In this document: one piece after another, positions 1-8,466 of the stretch
Position numbering within the stretch: the stretch's first letter is position 1
How the letters are laid out: each line of letters opens with the position of its first letter
Source: JAGMES01 sp023128035
GTDB lineage: Bacteria > Bacillota > Halanaerobiia > DY22613
Assembly (NCBI GenBank): GCA_030627905.1
Contig: DAOVRZ010000001.1
Location: 49,215-113,214 of the forward strand
DNA: 64,000 nucleotides
Reading direction: 5' to 3'
Program-made: the position numbers and the translations under genes
The notes under the pieces: model-generated
The model's database searches: none
What the model was told of the DNA's origin: nothing
What the model saw: the letters and a program-made list of their open reading frames with translations, nothing else

Positions 1-248
1 GAAAACCTGCTAATATCGTTGAAAAGATGGTTCAAGGTCGTCTAGAGAAATTCTACTCACAGAAGGTTCTCTTAGATCAACCTTACGTTCGCGATGATAG
101 TGTAACTATTCAGCAACTTGTTACAGAAAAAATTGCTAAAATTGGTGAAAACATCAAGGTTCGCCGTTTTGTACGTTATGAAATGGGTGAAGGTTTAGAA
201 AAGAAAGTAGATAATTTTGTAGAAGAAGTTATGTCTTATCAGAAGTAA
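1..248 (+). CDS. tsf: Elongation factor Ts, C-terminal part
   Basis: The frame is open from the first bases of the window, so the gene begins upstream and only about the last 81 residues are present. The residues KPANIVEKMVQGRLEKFY and the end (RYEMGEGLEKKVDNFVEEV) are the typical EF-Ts C-terminal core helices. EF-Ts exchanges GDP for GTP on EF-Tu in the cytoplasm. It is followed by a strong terminator and then pyrH, the usual rpsB-tsf-pyrH-frr order of Firmicutes. Confidence 0.93.
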   Translation, partial: KPANIVEKMVQGRLEKFYSQKVLLDQPYVRDDSVTIQQLVTEKIAKIGENIKVRRFVRYEMGEGLEKKVDNFVEEVMSYQK

Positions 249-263
249 AAATTGAAAGTTACT

Positions 264-292
264 AAAGAGGGCACTTTTGTGTTCTCTTTTTT
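264..292 (+). terminator. Rho-independent terminator after tsf
   Basis: An 11-bp stem (264-274 with 279-289, two G-U pairs) closes a TTTT loop and runs into a T tract. It lies 15 bases after the tsf stop and separates tsf from pyrH. Confidence 0.85.
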
Positions 293-364
293 AAAATATT
301 TTTGTTGTTTTAAAGGGAAATTTATTTTAAACGAGAAATCTAAATTATTGGGGGTAATTTTTGG

Positions 365-1075
365 ATGCCAAAATTTAAGCGTGTTATTTTAAAATTAAGT
401 GGTGAAGCTCTGGCAGGTAATCAGGGATATGGCATCGATCCTGAATTTATTGCTCAAATTGCTCATGAAATTAAGCAAATCGTAACTGAAACCAATGTTG
501 AAATGGCAATAGTGGTTGGTGGAGGCAATATTTTCAGGGGAATTGCAGGTTCTGCAAAGGGAATGGATAGAGGAACTGCAGATTACATGGGAATGTTAGC
601 TACAGTAATAAACGCCATGGCTTTACAGGACACCATTGAGCATGAAGATTTAGATACACGTGTTTTATCTGCTATAGAGATGCGTCAGATTGCTGAGCCT
701 TATATTAGGAGAAGAGCAATGCGTCATCTTGAAAAAGGTAGAGTTGTCATTTTTGCCTCAGGAACTGGAAATCCTTTTTTTTCGACGGATACTACTGCGG
801 CACTTAGAGCTGCTGAGATTGGGGCTGATGCGATCTTAATGGCTAAAAATGTTGATGGTGTATATGATTCTGACCCATTAAAAAACCCCAATGCTATTAA
901 ATTTAAAGAATTGTCATACATGGAAGTTCTACAGCGTGGATTGAAGGTTATGGATTCAACTGCTATATCTTTATGTATGGATAATCATATTCCTATTCTA
1001 GTATTTGGATTAAAGGAGTTAAGTAATATTAAGCGAGCAATCATGGGTGAAGATGTAGGAACTATTGTTCGCTAA
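365..1075 (+). CDS. pyrH: UMP kinase (uridylate kinase)
   Basis: 236 residues, normal length for the hexameric bacterial UMP kinase of the amino-acid-kinase fold, which phosphorylates UMP to UDP. Visible family signatures are the N-terminal LKLSGEAL phosphate-binding segment, VVGGGNIFRG near residue 51, DYMGMLATVINAMALQD, the FSTDTTAALRAAEIGAD segment and VDGVYDSDP. A GGGGG ribosome-binding site lies about 10 bases before the ATG. It follows the tsf terminator and is closely followed by frr, with which it probably forms a transcript. Confidence 0.97.
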   Translation: MPKFKRVILKLSGEALAGNQGYGIDPEFIAQIAHEIKQIVTETNVEMAIVVGGGNIFRGIAGSAKGMDRGTADYMGMLATVINAMALQDTIEHEDLDTRVLSAIEMRQIAEPYIRRRAMRHLEKGRVVIFASGTGNPFFSTDTTAALRAAEIGADAILMAKNVDGVYDSDPLKNPNAIKFKELSYMEVLQRGLKVMDSTAISLCMDNHIPILVFGLKELSNIKRAIMGEDVGTIVR

Positions 1076-1094
1076 AATAAAGGGAGGAACTTGT

Positions 1095-1652
1095 ATGAGA
1101 GCTCAAGTTTTGAGGGAAACTGAAGAAAAGATGAAGAAAGTTATTGAAGCTACAAAACGGGAATTTGGAACAGTTCGGACAGGGCGAGCTAGACCTTCTT
1201 TAGTAGAAGGTATAAAAGTTGATTATTATGGAACACCTACTCCATTAAATCAAATGGCTCAAATTTCTGTTCCAGAGCCTAGATTGATTACAATTAAACC
1301 ATGGGATAAGAGTGTTATCTCCAGTATTGAAAAGGCTATCATGAAGTCAGATTTAGGTTTAAATCCTAATAGTGATGGTGAAGTGATTCGTTTATCGATC
1401 CCACAATTGACTGAAGAACGTCGCAAAAAGTTAGTTAAAGTTGTTAAGAAAAAAGCTGAGGAAGAACGGATTGCAATCCGTAATTTGCGTCGTGATGCAA
1501 ATGAGGAATTAAAACTTTACAAAGAAGAAAGCGAAATTTCTGAAGATGATATGTATCAGGGCTTAGATGAAGTTCAGGAAGTGACAAATGAATTTGTCAA
1601 AAAAATTGATGAGCTTTTGAAAGAAAAAGAAGCAGAAATCATGGAAGTATAA
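1095..1652 (+). CDS. frr: Ribosome recycling factor
   Basis: 185 residues, the family length. RRF works with EF-G to split post-termination ribosomes. Characteristic residues include GRARPSLVEGIKVDYYG, the WDKSVISSIEKAIMKSDLGL region and the helical LTEERRKKLVKVVKKKAEE arm. The ATG at 1095 was chosen over an upstream ATG at 1065 because AGGGAGG lies just before it and RRF proteins start at MRAQVL-like residues; the upstream start overlaps pyrH. Co-directional with pyrH, 19 bases downstream. Confidence 0.97.
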   Translation: MRAQVLRETEEKMKKVIEATKREFGTVRTGRARPSLVEGIKVDYYGTPTPLNQMAQISVPEPRLITIKPWDKSVISSIEKAIMKSDLGLNPNSDGEVIRLSIPQLTEERRKKLVKVVKKKAEEERIAIRNLRRDANEELKLYKEESEISEDDMYQGLDEVQEVTNEFVKKIDELLKEKEAEIMEV

Positions 1653-1688
1653 GTTAAAAAAAGTGTAATTTTAGAGAGGAAGATTATT

Positions 1689-1916
1689 GTGACGAAAATT
1701 CCAGACTTAATTGGAATGAGTTTGGAGGAAGGTTTAGATTGTTTAAGATTTGCAGGTCTTGCTTATCGACTATTAGAACTTAAGGTTCATAATCAAGAGA
1801 ATCTACACGATGGTCAAAAGCGAATCGTTCGTCAGCGCTTGTTAGATGCTTCACCTACCGATGTCGTGCAAGTTGAGATAGTATATAGTATTGATACTTA
1901 TCAATTGGGGAAATAA
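1689..1916 (+). CDS. Small single-PASTA-like protein
   Basis: 75 residues starting with GTG behind a GAGGAAG ribosome-binding site. The N-terminus IPDLIGMSLEEGLDCLRFAG has the look of a PASTA repeat (proline, then glycine, then a helix ending before a second strand), and a second strand pattern VVQVEIVYS follows. It has no signal peptide or membrane segment, so unlike PASTA domains of PrkC-type kinases or penicillin-binding proteins it should be cytoplasmic. It sits between frr and uppS, followed by its own terminator. Function is unknown; the PASTA assignment is by eye. Confidence 0.6.
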   Translation: MTKIPDLIGMSLEEGLDCLRFAGLAYRLLELKVHNQENLHDGQKRIVRQRLLDASPTDVVQVEIVYSIDTYQLGK

Positions 1917-1923
1917 ATGTCAT

Positions 1924-1948
1924 AACCCCCTCTTTAAAGAGGGGGTTT
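1924..1948 (+). terminator. Terminator before uppS
   Basis: A perfect 24-base palindrome (AACCCCCTCTTT and its complement) followed by a short T run. It separates the PASTA-like gene from uppS and, being symmetrical, may also act on minus-strand transcripts. Confidence 0.75.
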
Positions 1949-1986
1949 CTAACATCTTTGATTGAGATGATTAAGGAGGAAAATTT

Positions 1987-2745
1987 ATGTTTGGCGTGTT
2001 CAAACGATGGACCAGTCAAAAGGAGATAAAAAAACATTCGCTAGATGTAAAAAAGGTTCCAGAACATATTGCAATCATTATGGATGGTAATGGTAGATGG
2101 GCTAAAAAAAGAGGTCTTCCTAGAACTGCTGGTCATCAAAAAGGGGTACAGGTTTTAAAAGAAATATGTTATGCATGTGGCGATCTAGGAATTAAATATT
2201 TATCTGTTTTTGCTTTTTCTACAGAAAATTGGGAGAGACCTGTTACAGAAGTAAATTTTTTAATGAACCTTTTTAAAAAAGTTTTTACAGAAGAGATTGG
2301 CGAGTTGGAGAACGAAAATGTGCGAGTTCAAATTTTGGGAAGTAGAAATAATCTGGATAAGGGTTTATTACAGGTAATTGATCGATTAGAGAAACGGACT
2401 CAAAATAATGATGGTTTGTTTTTGAATGTTTGTTTAAATTATGGAGGACGAGCTGAGATTATTGAGGCAGTCAATAAAATTCTTTCGGAGGATCAAATTC
2501 CTGAAAAGATAGATGAAGAGTCATTAAAAGAATTTCTTTATACAAAAGACCTTCCAGACGTAGAACTTATGATCCGTACCAGCGGCGAAATGCGGATTAG
2601 CAATTTCTTTTTATATCAGTCTGCTTATGCAGAATTGGTTTTTACTCCTGTTTTATGGCCAAATTTTACAAAAGAAGATTTAAAGAATGCCCTAATTGAA
2701 TTTCAAAATAGAGATAGAAGATTTGGAAGAGTTGAAAAGAGGTGA
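1987..2745 (+). CDS. uppS: Undecaprenyl diphosphate synthase (isoprenyl transferase)
   Basis: 252 residues. This cis-prenyltransferase builds the C55 lipid carrier for peptidoglycan synthesis from FPP and IPP. HIAIIMDGNGRWAKKRGL with the catalytic Asp, the GHQKG segment, FAFSTENWERP and the C-terminal RTSGEMRISNFFLYQSAYAE motif are all present. AAGGAGG precedes the ATG. It ends four bases before the cdsA start, so the two genes are translationally linked and feed envelope lipid synthesis. Confidence 0.96.
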   Translation: MFGVFKRWTSQKEIKKHSLDVKKVPEHIAIIMDGNGRWAKKRGLPRTAGHQKGVQVLKEICYACGDLGIKYLSVFAFSTENWERPVTEVNFLMNLFKKVFTEEIGELENENVRVQILGSRNNLDKGLLQVIDRLEKRTQNNDGLFLNVCLNYGGRAEIIEAVNKILSEDQIPEKIDEESLKEFLYTKDLPDVELMIRTSGEMRISNFFLYQSAYAELVFTPVLWPNFTKEDLKNALIEFQNRDRRFGRVEKR

Positions 2746-2749
2746 ATTT

Positions 2750-3559
2750 ATGGTCACGAGAATTTTGAGCGCAATTATTGGGATCGCCTTGGCTATTTTA
2801 GTTATTACCTTTGGTGGAATTCCATTTTTTGTTTCAGTATCCTTACTCACTATTTTTGGAACAATGGAATTTTATAAAATGATGACAAAGAAAGGGAATA
2901 GAGTTTTTAAGAATGTTGGGGTTTTAGCTGGTCTAATTTTAGTTTCTATAGCGTATTTTAATAACAGTCCTGTTCCTACTAGTACTTTGTTTCTATTATC
3001 ATTGATTTGTGATTTATTTTTAATATTTTCTATTCAATTATTTACATATGGTGTTGAAGATGCTATTCAGAATGTCGGAATAACTTTTTTTGGGATATTT
3101 TACGTTGGTGGTTTAATGTCTCACTTTGTTTTATTACGAAATTTTGATAATCCTGTATTAACAGGCATTGAAGCTATTTGGTTTGCTTTGATTTGTACCT
3201 GGGCTACTGATAGTATGGCTTATTTTATAGGAAGAAGTTTTGGTAAGCGACCTTTAGCACCAAAGGTTAGTCCTAAAAAAACCGTAGCAGGTTTTATAGG
3301 TGGACTTTTAGGGAGCCTTCTAACAGGAAGTATTTTTAGTATGGTGATTGGTTTTAGTATTGCTAAAGCTATTCTTATTGCAGGAGGAATAGGACTTATA
3401 GGTCAAATGGGAGATCTTTTCGAATCTGCAATGAAACGTGATGCTGGAATTAAAGATTCAGGTAAATTGATGCCAGGGCATGGAGGAGTTTTGGATAGGT
3501 TTGATAGTGCATTATTTACTTTGCCTTTAACTTTTTATCTTATAAATTTATTGTTTTAA
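2750..3559 (+). CDS. cdsA: Phosphatidate cytidylyltransferase (CDP-DAG synthase)
   Basis: 269 residues with multiple hydrophobic segments. The enzyme makes CDP-diacylglycerol from phosphatidic acid and CTP in the membrane. The family signature is seen near the C-terminus (SGKLMPGHGGVLDRFDS) and a conserved WATDSMAYFIGRSFGKR loop before SPKKTVAG. An earlier ATG at 2696 lies inside uppS; 2750 is preferred because AAGAGGTG precedes it and the hydrophobic N-terminus starts there. Confidence 0.95.
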   Translation: MVTRILSAIIGIALAILVITFGGIPFFVSVSLLTIFGTMEFYKMMTKKGNRVFKNVGVLAGLILVSIAYFNNSPVPTSTLFLLSLICDLFLIFSIQLFTYGVEDAIQNVGITFFGIFYVGGLMSHFVLLRNFDNPVLTGIEAIWFALICTWATDSMAYFIGRSFGKRPLAPKVSPKKTVAGFIGGLLGSLLTGSIFSMVIGFSIAKAILIAGGIGLIGQMGDLFESAMKRDAGIKDSGKLMPGHGGVLDRFDSALFTLPLTFYLINLLF

Positions 3560-3576
3560 GAGTAGGATGTGAGATA

Positions 3577-4641
3577 ATGCGAATAGAATTTAAGATTTTA
3601 GCTATTTTAGTGGGTATTATTTTAGGCTTTTTTCTCTTAAAATATTCTGTGGCATATTTTTTACCTTTTTTATTGGCATTTATTGTGGCGATGTTAATCG
3701 AACCTATAGTACTTTTTTTAAAAAAGCGACTCCATCTTTCACGGGGATGGGCAGTTATACTTGTTTTGGCCTTAATTATTTTGATTTTCGTTATATTTTT
3801 GGTGCTTGGAGTTTCGAGAATTTATGTAGAATTAGAAAAATTATCTGGGAGTTTCTCCACAGATATAAATATTTTAGATCAATTCCAGTGGATATTGGAG
3901 CGAAACGGCGACCTAATGAGTTTGATGGAACGCTGGCATTTTTCACCTGAACAGCAAGCAACGGTGAATCAGCTATTACAAGATTTATATACTTCTTTAG
4001 CGGTAAATGCTAGATCGATGATAACTCAATTGTTAGGGCTCCTTGCTAAACTACCAAACTTAGTTACAATTTTTATGATTACTTTTATAGCAACATTTTT
4101 TATCAGTCGGGATCGAGGGATGTTTGCAAATATTTTTTGGAAATCAATACCTAAGCGCTGGGAAAAGAAAATTCGTTCTGTCAAAACGGAGATTACTGGA
4201 GCAACGATTGGATTTATTCGAGCAGAGCTTATTTTGATTTCAATTACGACAATTATCTCAATCATTGGATTAGAGATTTTGAATAATGATTATGCATTAT
4301 TGATTGGTTTTGCATCTGGATTGCTTGATTTGATTCCTGTCATTGGACCTACATTGATTTTTATCCCTTGGGCGATATATTGCATGATTACGGGTAATTT
4401 TGCTTATGGGATAGGATTGCTAATTATTTATGGAGTTATGGCAGTAGTTCGTCAGACGGCAGAGGTTAAGATAATTGGGAAAAGTATAGGGGTTCATCCG
4501 TTGGCAACTTTGGTTGCAATGTATGTAGGAGTGAAAGTTTTTGGTGTGAGTGGTTTTTTTATTGGCCCTGCTGTTGTGATTGTTGTGAAATCATTAATTA
4601 AAGCAGGTATTATAACATTTATTGCAACAAAGAAGGGGTGA
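3577..4641 (+). CDS. AI-2E family permease, sporulation protein YtvI-like
   Basis: 354 residues with about seven or eight hydrophobic segments and the AI-2E (PF01594-type) organisation: paired N-terminal helices, a soluble region (about residues 85-150), then a C-terminal membrane bundle containing GFASGLLDLIPVIGPTLIFIPW. The length and the conserved LLDLIPVIGP segment match YtvI-type sporulation integral membrane proteins. Substrate unknown. Its stop codon lies six bases before the dxr start, so it is in the uppS-cdsA-dxr operon. Confidence 0.8.
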   Translation: MRIEFKILAILVGIILGFFLLKYSVAYFLPFLLAFIVAMLIEPIVLFLKKRLHLSRGWAVILVLALIILIFVIFLVLGVSRIYVELEKLSGSFSTDINILDQFQWILERNGDLMSLMERWHFSPEQQATVNQLLQDLYTSLAVNARSMITQLLGLLAKLPNLVTIFMITFIATFFISRDRGMFANIFWKSIPKRWEKKIRSVKTEITGATIGFIRAELILISITTIISIIGLEILNNDYALLIGFASGLLDLIPVIGPTLIFIPWAIYCMITGNFAYGIGLLIIYGVMAVVRQTAEVKIIGKSIGVHPLATLVAMYVGVKVFGVSGFFIGPAVVIVVKSLIKAGIITFIATKKG

Positions 4642-4646
4642 CATAT

Positions 4647-5789
4647 GTGAAAAAGATTGCCATTTTAGGTTCTACAGGTTCTATCGGGATTCAAACTTTG
4701 GATGTGGTGGAACAGTTGGATTTTGAAGTGATTGCTTTAACTGCAAATTCCAGTGTAGAAACTTTAGCAGATCAGGCAATTAAATATCGACCCAAATTGG
4801 TCGTTTTGATGAATCCTGAATTTGTAGATGAGTTAGAATATAAATTGCAAGGAACAGATATTAAAATATTGGTAGGAATGGATGGTCTAATTGAAGCAGC
4901 AACTCATCCAGAGGTTGATATGGTTGTAAACGCTTTAGTTGGTGCTGTTGGTGTGTTACCTACTTTAGAAGGAATTCGTGCTTCAAAGACGATTGCATTA
5001 GCAAATAAGGAAACTCTGGTGACTGCTGGTGAGCTAGTTATGGCAGAGGCTAGAGCTGTAAATGTTCAAGTTCTACCAATTGATAGTGAACATAATGCCA
5101 TTTTTCAGGCATTACATGGGGAAGATAAGTTAAAAGTAAGTCGTTTGATCTTAACAGCCTCGGGTGGGCCTTTTAGAAACTATTCTAAAGAACAGCTAGA
5201 GATGGTTACTCCAGCTCAGGCTTTAAAACACCCAAATTGGGATATGGGTGGTAAGATTACCATTGATTCAGCGACTTTGATGAATAAAGGATTGGAAGTT
5301 ATTGAGGCTCATTGGTTATTTGGTATAGACTATGATCAGATTGATGTTGTTGTACATCCTCAGAGTATCATTCATTCTCTAGTAGAATTTGACGATTCAT
5401 CAGTTCTAGCAGAACTTGGTTTGCCAGATATGCGTGTGCCAATTCAGTATGCTTTGGCATATCCCGAACGTCAGAAAAACTCTCTTGAAAGGCTTGATTT
5501 GGCGAAAATTGGACAATTGACATTTGAAGCGCCAAAGCGGGATCTCTTCCCTTGTTTGAATTTGGCAATTCGAGCAGGAAAGCGAAAAGGAACTCTCCCG
5601 GCAGTTATGAATGCTGCCAATGAGGTTGCTGTCCATAAATTTTTAAAAGGTGAGATTACTTTTATGGAAATTCCTCGATTAATTGAAAAAGTAATGGAAA
5701 AACATAAAGTAGTTGATTCGCCTGATTTAAAACAAATTCTGGCTGCAGATGAATGGGCCAGAAAAGAAGTTGAGAGGATGGTGGAATAA
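4647..5789 (+). CDS. dxr: 1-deoxy-D-xylulose 5-phosphate reductoisomerase
   Basis: 380 residues. DXR converts DXP to MEP using NADPH, the committed step of the non-mevalonate isoprenoid pathway. GSTGSIG is the NADPH-binding loop; ALANKETLVTAGE, LPIDSEHNAIFQ, TASGGPF and the SATLMNKGLEVIEAHWLF segment carry the metal and substrate ligands. A GTG at 4647 is preferred to a GTG at 4638 because the GAAGGGGTG ribosome-binding site overlaps the latter. Its stop overlaps the rseP ATG by one base. Confidence 0.96.
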   Translation: MKKIAILGSTGSIGIQTLDVVEQLDFEVIALTANSSVETLADQAIKYRPKLVVLMNPEFVDELEYKLQGTDIKILVGMDGLIEAATHPEVDMVVNALVGAVGVLPTLEGIRASKTIALANKETLVTAGELVMAEARAVNVQVLPIDSEHNAIFQALHGEDKLKVSRLILTASGGPFRNYSKEQLEMVTPAQALKHPNWDMGGKITIDSATLMNKGLEVIEAHWLFGIDYDQIDVVVHPQSIIHSLVEFDDSSVLAELGLPDMRVPIQYALAYPERQKNSLERLDLAKIGQLTFEAPKRDLFPCLNLAIRAGKRKGTLPAVMNAANEVAVHKFLKGEITFMEIPRLIEKVMEKHKVVDSPDLKQILAADEWARKEVERMVE

Positions 5790-6895
5790 TGCTAACTTTT
5801 GGTATGCTTTTAGGGGTTACAACTCTACCGAAAACTATTGTTACATTTATTCTGGTAATTGGAGTCTTAATTGCTGTTCATGAATTTGGTCACTATATAG
5901 TGGCGAAGCTAGTTGGAGTTAGAGTGGAAGAATATGCTCTTGGTTTTGGTCCAAAGCTTTTTGGTTTTACTAAAGGTGAAACTCTTTATTCACTTCGTCT
6001 TTTTCCTTTGGGAGGATTTTGTAAGATGACCGGAGAATTTCCGCATGCTGAAAAAGAGTTGGAAGGTGAAGAGTTAGAAACTTATAGAGATGCTGTTCAA
6101 AAAGGACGTGCTTTGTATCAAAAATCTATTTTACAACGCTTTGGTGTTATATTTACTGGCCCACTTTTAAATTTTCTTTTTGCAGGAATCTTATTAGCAA
6201 TAGTTACAGTTGCAGTAGGAATTCCTTTTGCTGGATCAGATCAACCGGTTGTGGGTGATATATTCCCTGGGCGACCTGCTGATAATGCTGGTTTAAAGAT
6301 TGGGGATGAAATTACTGCTATCAATGATAACCCTGTAAATAAGTGGGAAGATATCTCTCAGTATATTAATCAATCCTCAGGGGAAATTAAAATTAATGTA
6401 AAAAGAAAAGATGCAGAGATGACATTCAAAGTGGATCCAAAGGTAGAAGAAGGAACAGATCGACGGGTGATCGGTATTTTACCTAAGGTGTTATATGAAA
6501 AGGCAGGCTTTGGAACTGCAATAGTTGAATCATTCCGTCAGACCTGGCTTTTAACGAAAGGTATGGCGATAGGGTTCTGGCAGATGATTACAAGGCAAAT
6601 TCCTGCTGATATAGGGGGGCCAGTTCTTATTGCCAAGATGGTTGGGGATGCTGCTGAAGTTGGTTGGGTCTATCTTCTACGGTTAATGGCATTGATCAGT
6701 GTTAATCTGGGAATTATTAATTTAATTCCGTTTCCAGCTTTAGATGGAGGAAGAATTCTTTTTTTAGGGGTTGAATTGATTCGAGGAAAAGCTGTTGATC
6801 CAGAAAAAGAAGGGTTTGTTCATTTGATTGGATTTTTTATCTTAATATCATTGATTGTACTTATTCTTTATAAAGATATAACAAGATTACTATAG
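5789..6895 (+). CDS. rseP: Site-2 zinc metalloprotease RseP/RasP
   Basis: 368 residues. An intramembrane protease that cuts anti-sigma factors and signal peptide remnants. The first membrane segment carries VHEFGHYIVAK (HExxH, about residue 31); a PDZ domain follows the second segment (about residues 150-230, with PADNAGLKIGDEITAIN); the C-terminal NLIPFPALDGGR holds the third zinc ligand. The ATG overlaps the dxr stop (TAATG). Usual dxr-rseP-ispG context. Confidence 0.95.
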   Translation: MLTFGMLLGVTTLPKTIVTFILVIGVLIAVHEFGHYIVAKLVGVRVEEYALGFGPKLFGFTKGETLYSLRLFPLGGFCKMTGEFPHAEKELEGEELETYRDAVQKGRALYQKSILQRFGVIFTGPLLNFLFAGILLAIVTVAVGIPFAGSDQPVVGDIFPGRPADNAGLKIGDEITAINDNPVNKWEDISQYINQSSGEIKINVKRKDAEMTFKVDPKVEEGTDRRVIGILPKVLYEKAGFGTAIVESFRQTWLLTKGMAIGFWQMITRQIPADIGGPVLIAKMVGDAAEVGWVYLLRLMALISVNLGIINLIPFPALDGGRILFLGVELIRGKAVDPEKEGFVHLIGFFILISLIVLILYKDITRLL

Positions 6896-6932
6896 TCTAT
6901 ACTTAGTTAGCTTAATATAGGGAGCGGTTTAT

Positions 6933-7373
6933 ATGGCAAAACAACAAAAAAGACGAGGAATTAAATGGATACTGCCGACTAGAATATCTTCCAGGCAGAA
7001 GAAGCGGTATTGCAGAATTTGTGGTTCTACTGCTGAACAGGTGCGAATATTAAAACATGAGAATATTTGTGAGCTTTGTGTAAAGGATTTACAAAAACGT
7101 AAAGGCGGTAATTTAGCCTGTAAAAGCTGTGGTAAAGTAGTTCCAGAGCAGGTGAAAAAATATAATGGCTATTGTAAAGAATGTGTCTGTTCATTATGTG
7201 GTAAACCAGATCCGAAATTTACACGTAAACATGGTTTATGCCGAGAATGCTTTGGAAAACTAGGGACTAATTGCCGTATTTGTGGTAAAGAAGCGGTGGC
7301 ACAAGTGAAAAAAAATAATGGGATCTGTGATGCCTGTGCTGAAAAAATAAAAAACAAGCAAAAAGGGAGGTAA
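6933..7373 (+). CDS. Basic multi-CxxC (zinc-ribbon array) protein
   Basis: 146 residues, strongly basic. Four repeating units each contain two CxxC knuckles: CRIC/CELC, CKSC/CKEC, CSLC/CREC and CRIC/CDAC, with similar spacing (about 20 residues) and recurring KKxNGxC or KxHGLC loops. This predicts four small zinc-binding modules in series, compatible with RNA, ribosome or protein binding. A GGGAGCGG ribosome-binding site precedes the ATG; the gene ends only four bases before ispG and is probably co-translated. I do not recognise a named family. Confidence 0.75.
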   Translation: MAKQQKRRGIKWILPTRISSRQKKRYCRICGSTAEQVRILKHENICELCVKDLQKRKGGNLACKSCGKVVPEQVKKYNGYCKECVCSLCGKPDPKFTRKHGLCRECFGKLGTNCRICGKEAVAQVKKNNGICDACAEKIKNKQKGR

Positions 7374-7377
7374 TCTG

Positions 7378-8466
7378 ATGGAAAGTTATCTTCCTAAAAG
7401 GTGTCAGACCCGTCGGATTTATAAAGGACATGTTCCTGTGGGAGATGGAGCACCTGTTTCAATACAGTCAATGACAAATACAGATACTCGAGATGTGGAT
7501 GCGACTGTTAAACAGATTAATAAGCTGAGCTCAGCTGGTTGCGAGATTATACGAGTAGCTGTACCTGATGAAGAAGCAGCGAAACAATTAGGTAAAATAA
7601 AGGCTAAGATTAATATCCCTCTAGTTGCTGATATCCACTTTGATTATCGTCTAGCATTAATTGCTATTGAAGAAGGAGTAGATGCTCTTAGGATTAATCC
7701 TGGCAATATTGGAGAGAGATTACGAGTTGAGGAAGTAGTAAAAAAAGCTCATGAACATAAAATTTCGATTCGTATAGGGGTTAATGCTGGTTCATTAGAT
7801 AAAGATTTGTTAGAAAAATATGATGGTGCTACTCCAGAGGCTATGGTAGAGAGTGCTGCTAGGCATGTAAAGATTCTTGAGGATTTAAATTTTTATGATA
7901 TAGTAATATCTTTAAAGGCATCTGACGTTATTCGGACAGTTCGAGCATATGAACTGGCTTCTAAGCGTTTTCCATATCCCTTACACATAGGAGTAACAGA
8001 GGCTGGAGGACCCGGAGCAGGAACGGTAAAATCAGCTATTGGAATTGGAGGATTGCTTTTAAAAGGAATCGGTGATACCATTCGCGTTTCTCTTACGGGT
8101 GATCCAATAGAAGAGGTTAAGGTCGGTTGGCAAATTTTAAAATCCCTAAGACTTAGAGAACGGGGTCCTGAAATCATTTCTTGCCCTACCTGTGGGCGTT
8201 GTGAGATCAATTTGGTTGAGATTGCAAGACAGGTGGAAGAAAGGATTCAACATATAAAAACTCCTTTGAAAATCGCAGTGATGGGTTGTGCTGTTAATGG
8301 CCCTGGAGAAGCAAGGGAGGCTGATCTCGGTCTTGCTGGAGGCCGAGGAATGGGAATAATCTTTAAACATGGTCAGATTATTAAAAAAGTAAATGAAGAC
8401 CAATTGATTGAGGAGTTTTTTAAAGAAATCGCTCAATTGGAGGAATTGGAGGTAGAAGAACAATGA
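7378..8466 (+). CDS. ispG: 4-hydroxy-3-methylbut-2-enyl diphosphate synthase (GcpE)
   Basis: 362 residues. IspG reductively converts MEcPP to HMBPP using a [4Fe-4S] cluster. Cluster ligands are seen in CPTCGRCEINL (near residue 268; first and second Cys of the usual CPxCGR) and MGCAVNGPGEA (about residue 303). The TIM-barrel N-terminus (VSIQSMTNTDTRDV, DIHFDYRLAL, RINPGNIG) is intact. AGGGAGG precedes the ATG. The stop overlaps the proS start (ATGA). Confidence 0.97.
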   Translation: MESYLPKRCQTRRIYKGHVPVGDGAPVSIQSMTNTDTRDVDATVKQINKLSSAGCEIIRVAVPDEEAAKQLGKIKAKINIPLVADIHFDYRLALIAIEEGVDALRINPGNIGERLRVEEVVKKAHEHKISIRIGVNAGSLDKDLLEKYDGATPEAMVESAARHVKILEDLNFYDIVISLKASDVIRTVRAYELASKRFPYPLHIGVTEAGGPGAGTVKSAIGIGGLLLKGIGDTIRVSLTGDPIEEVKVGWQILKSLRLRERGPEIISCPTCGRCEINLVEIARQVEERIQHIKTPLKIAVMGCAVNGPGEAREADLGLAGGRGMGIIFKHGQIIKKVNEDQLIEEFFKEIAQLEELEVEEQ

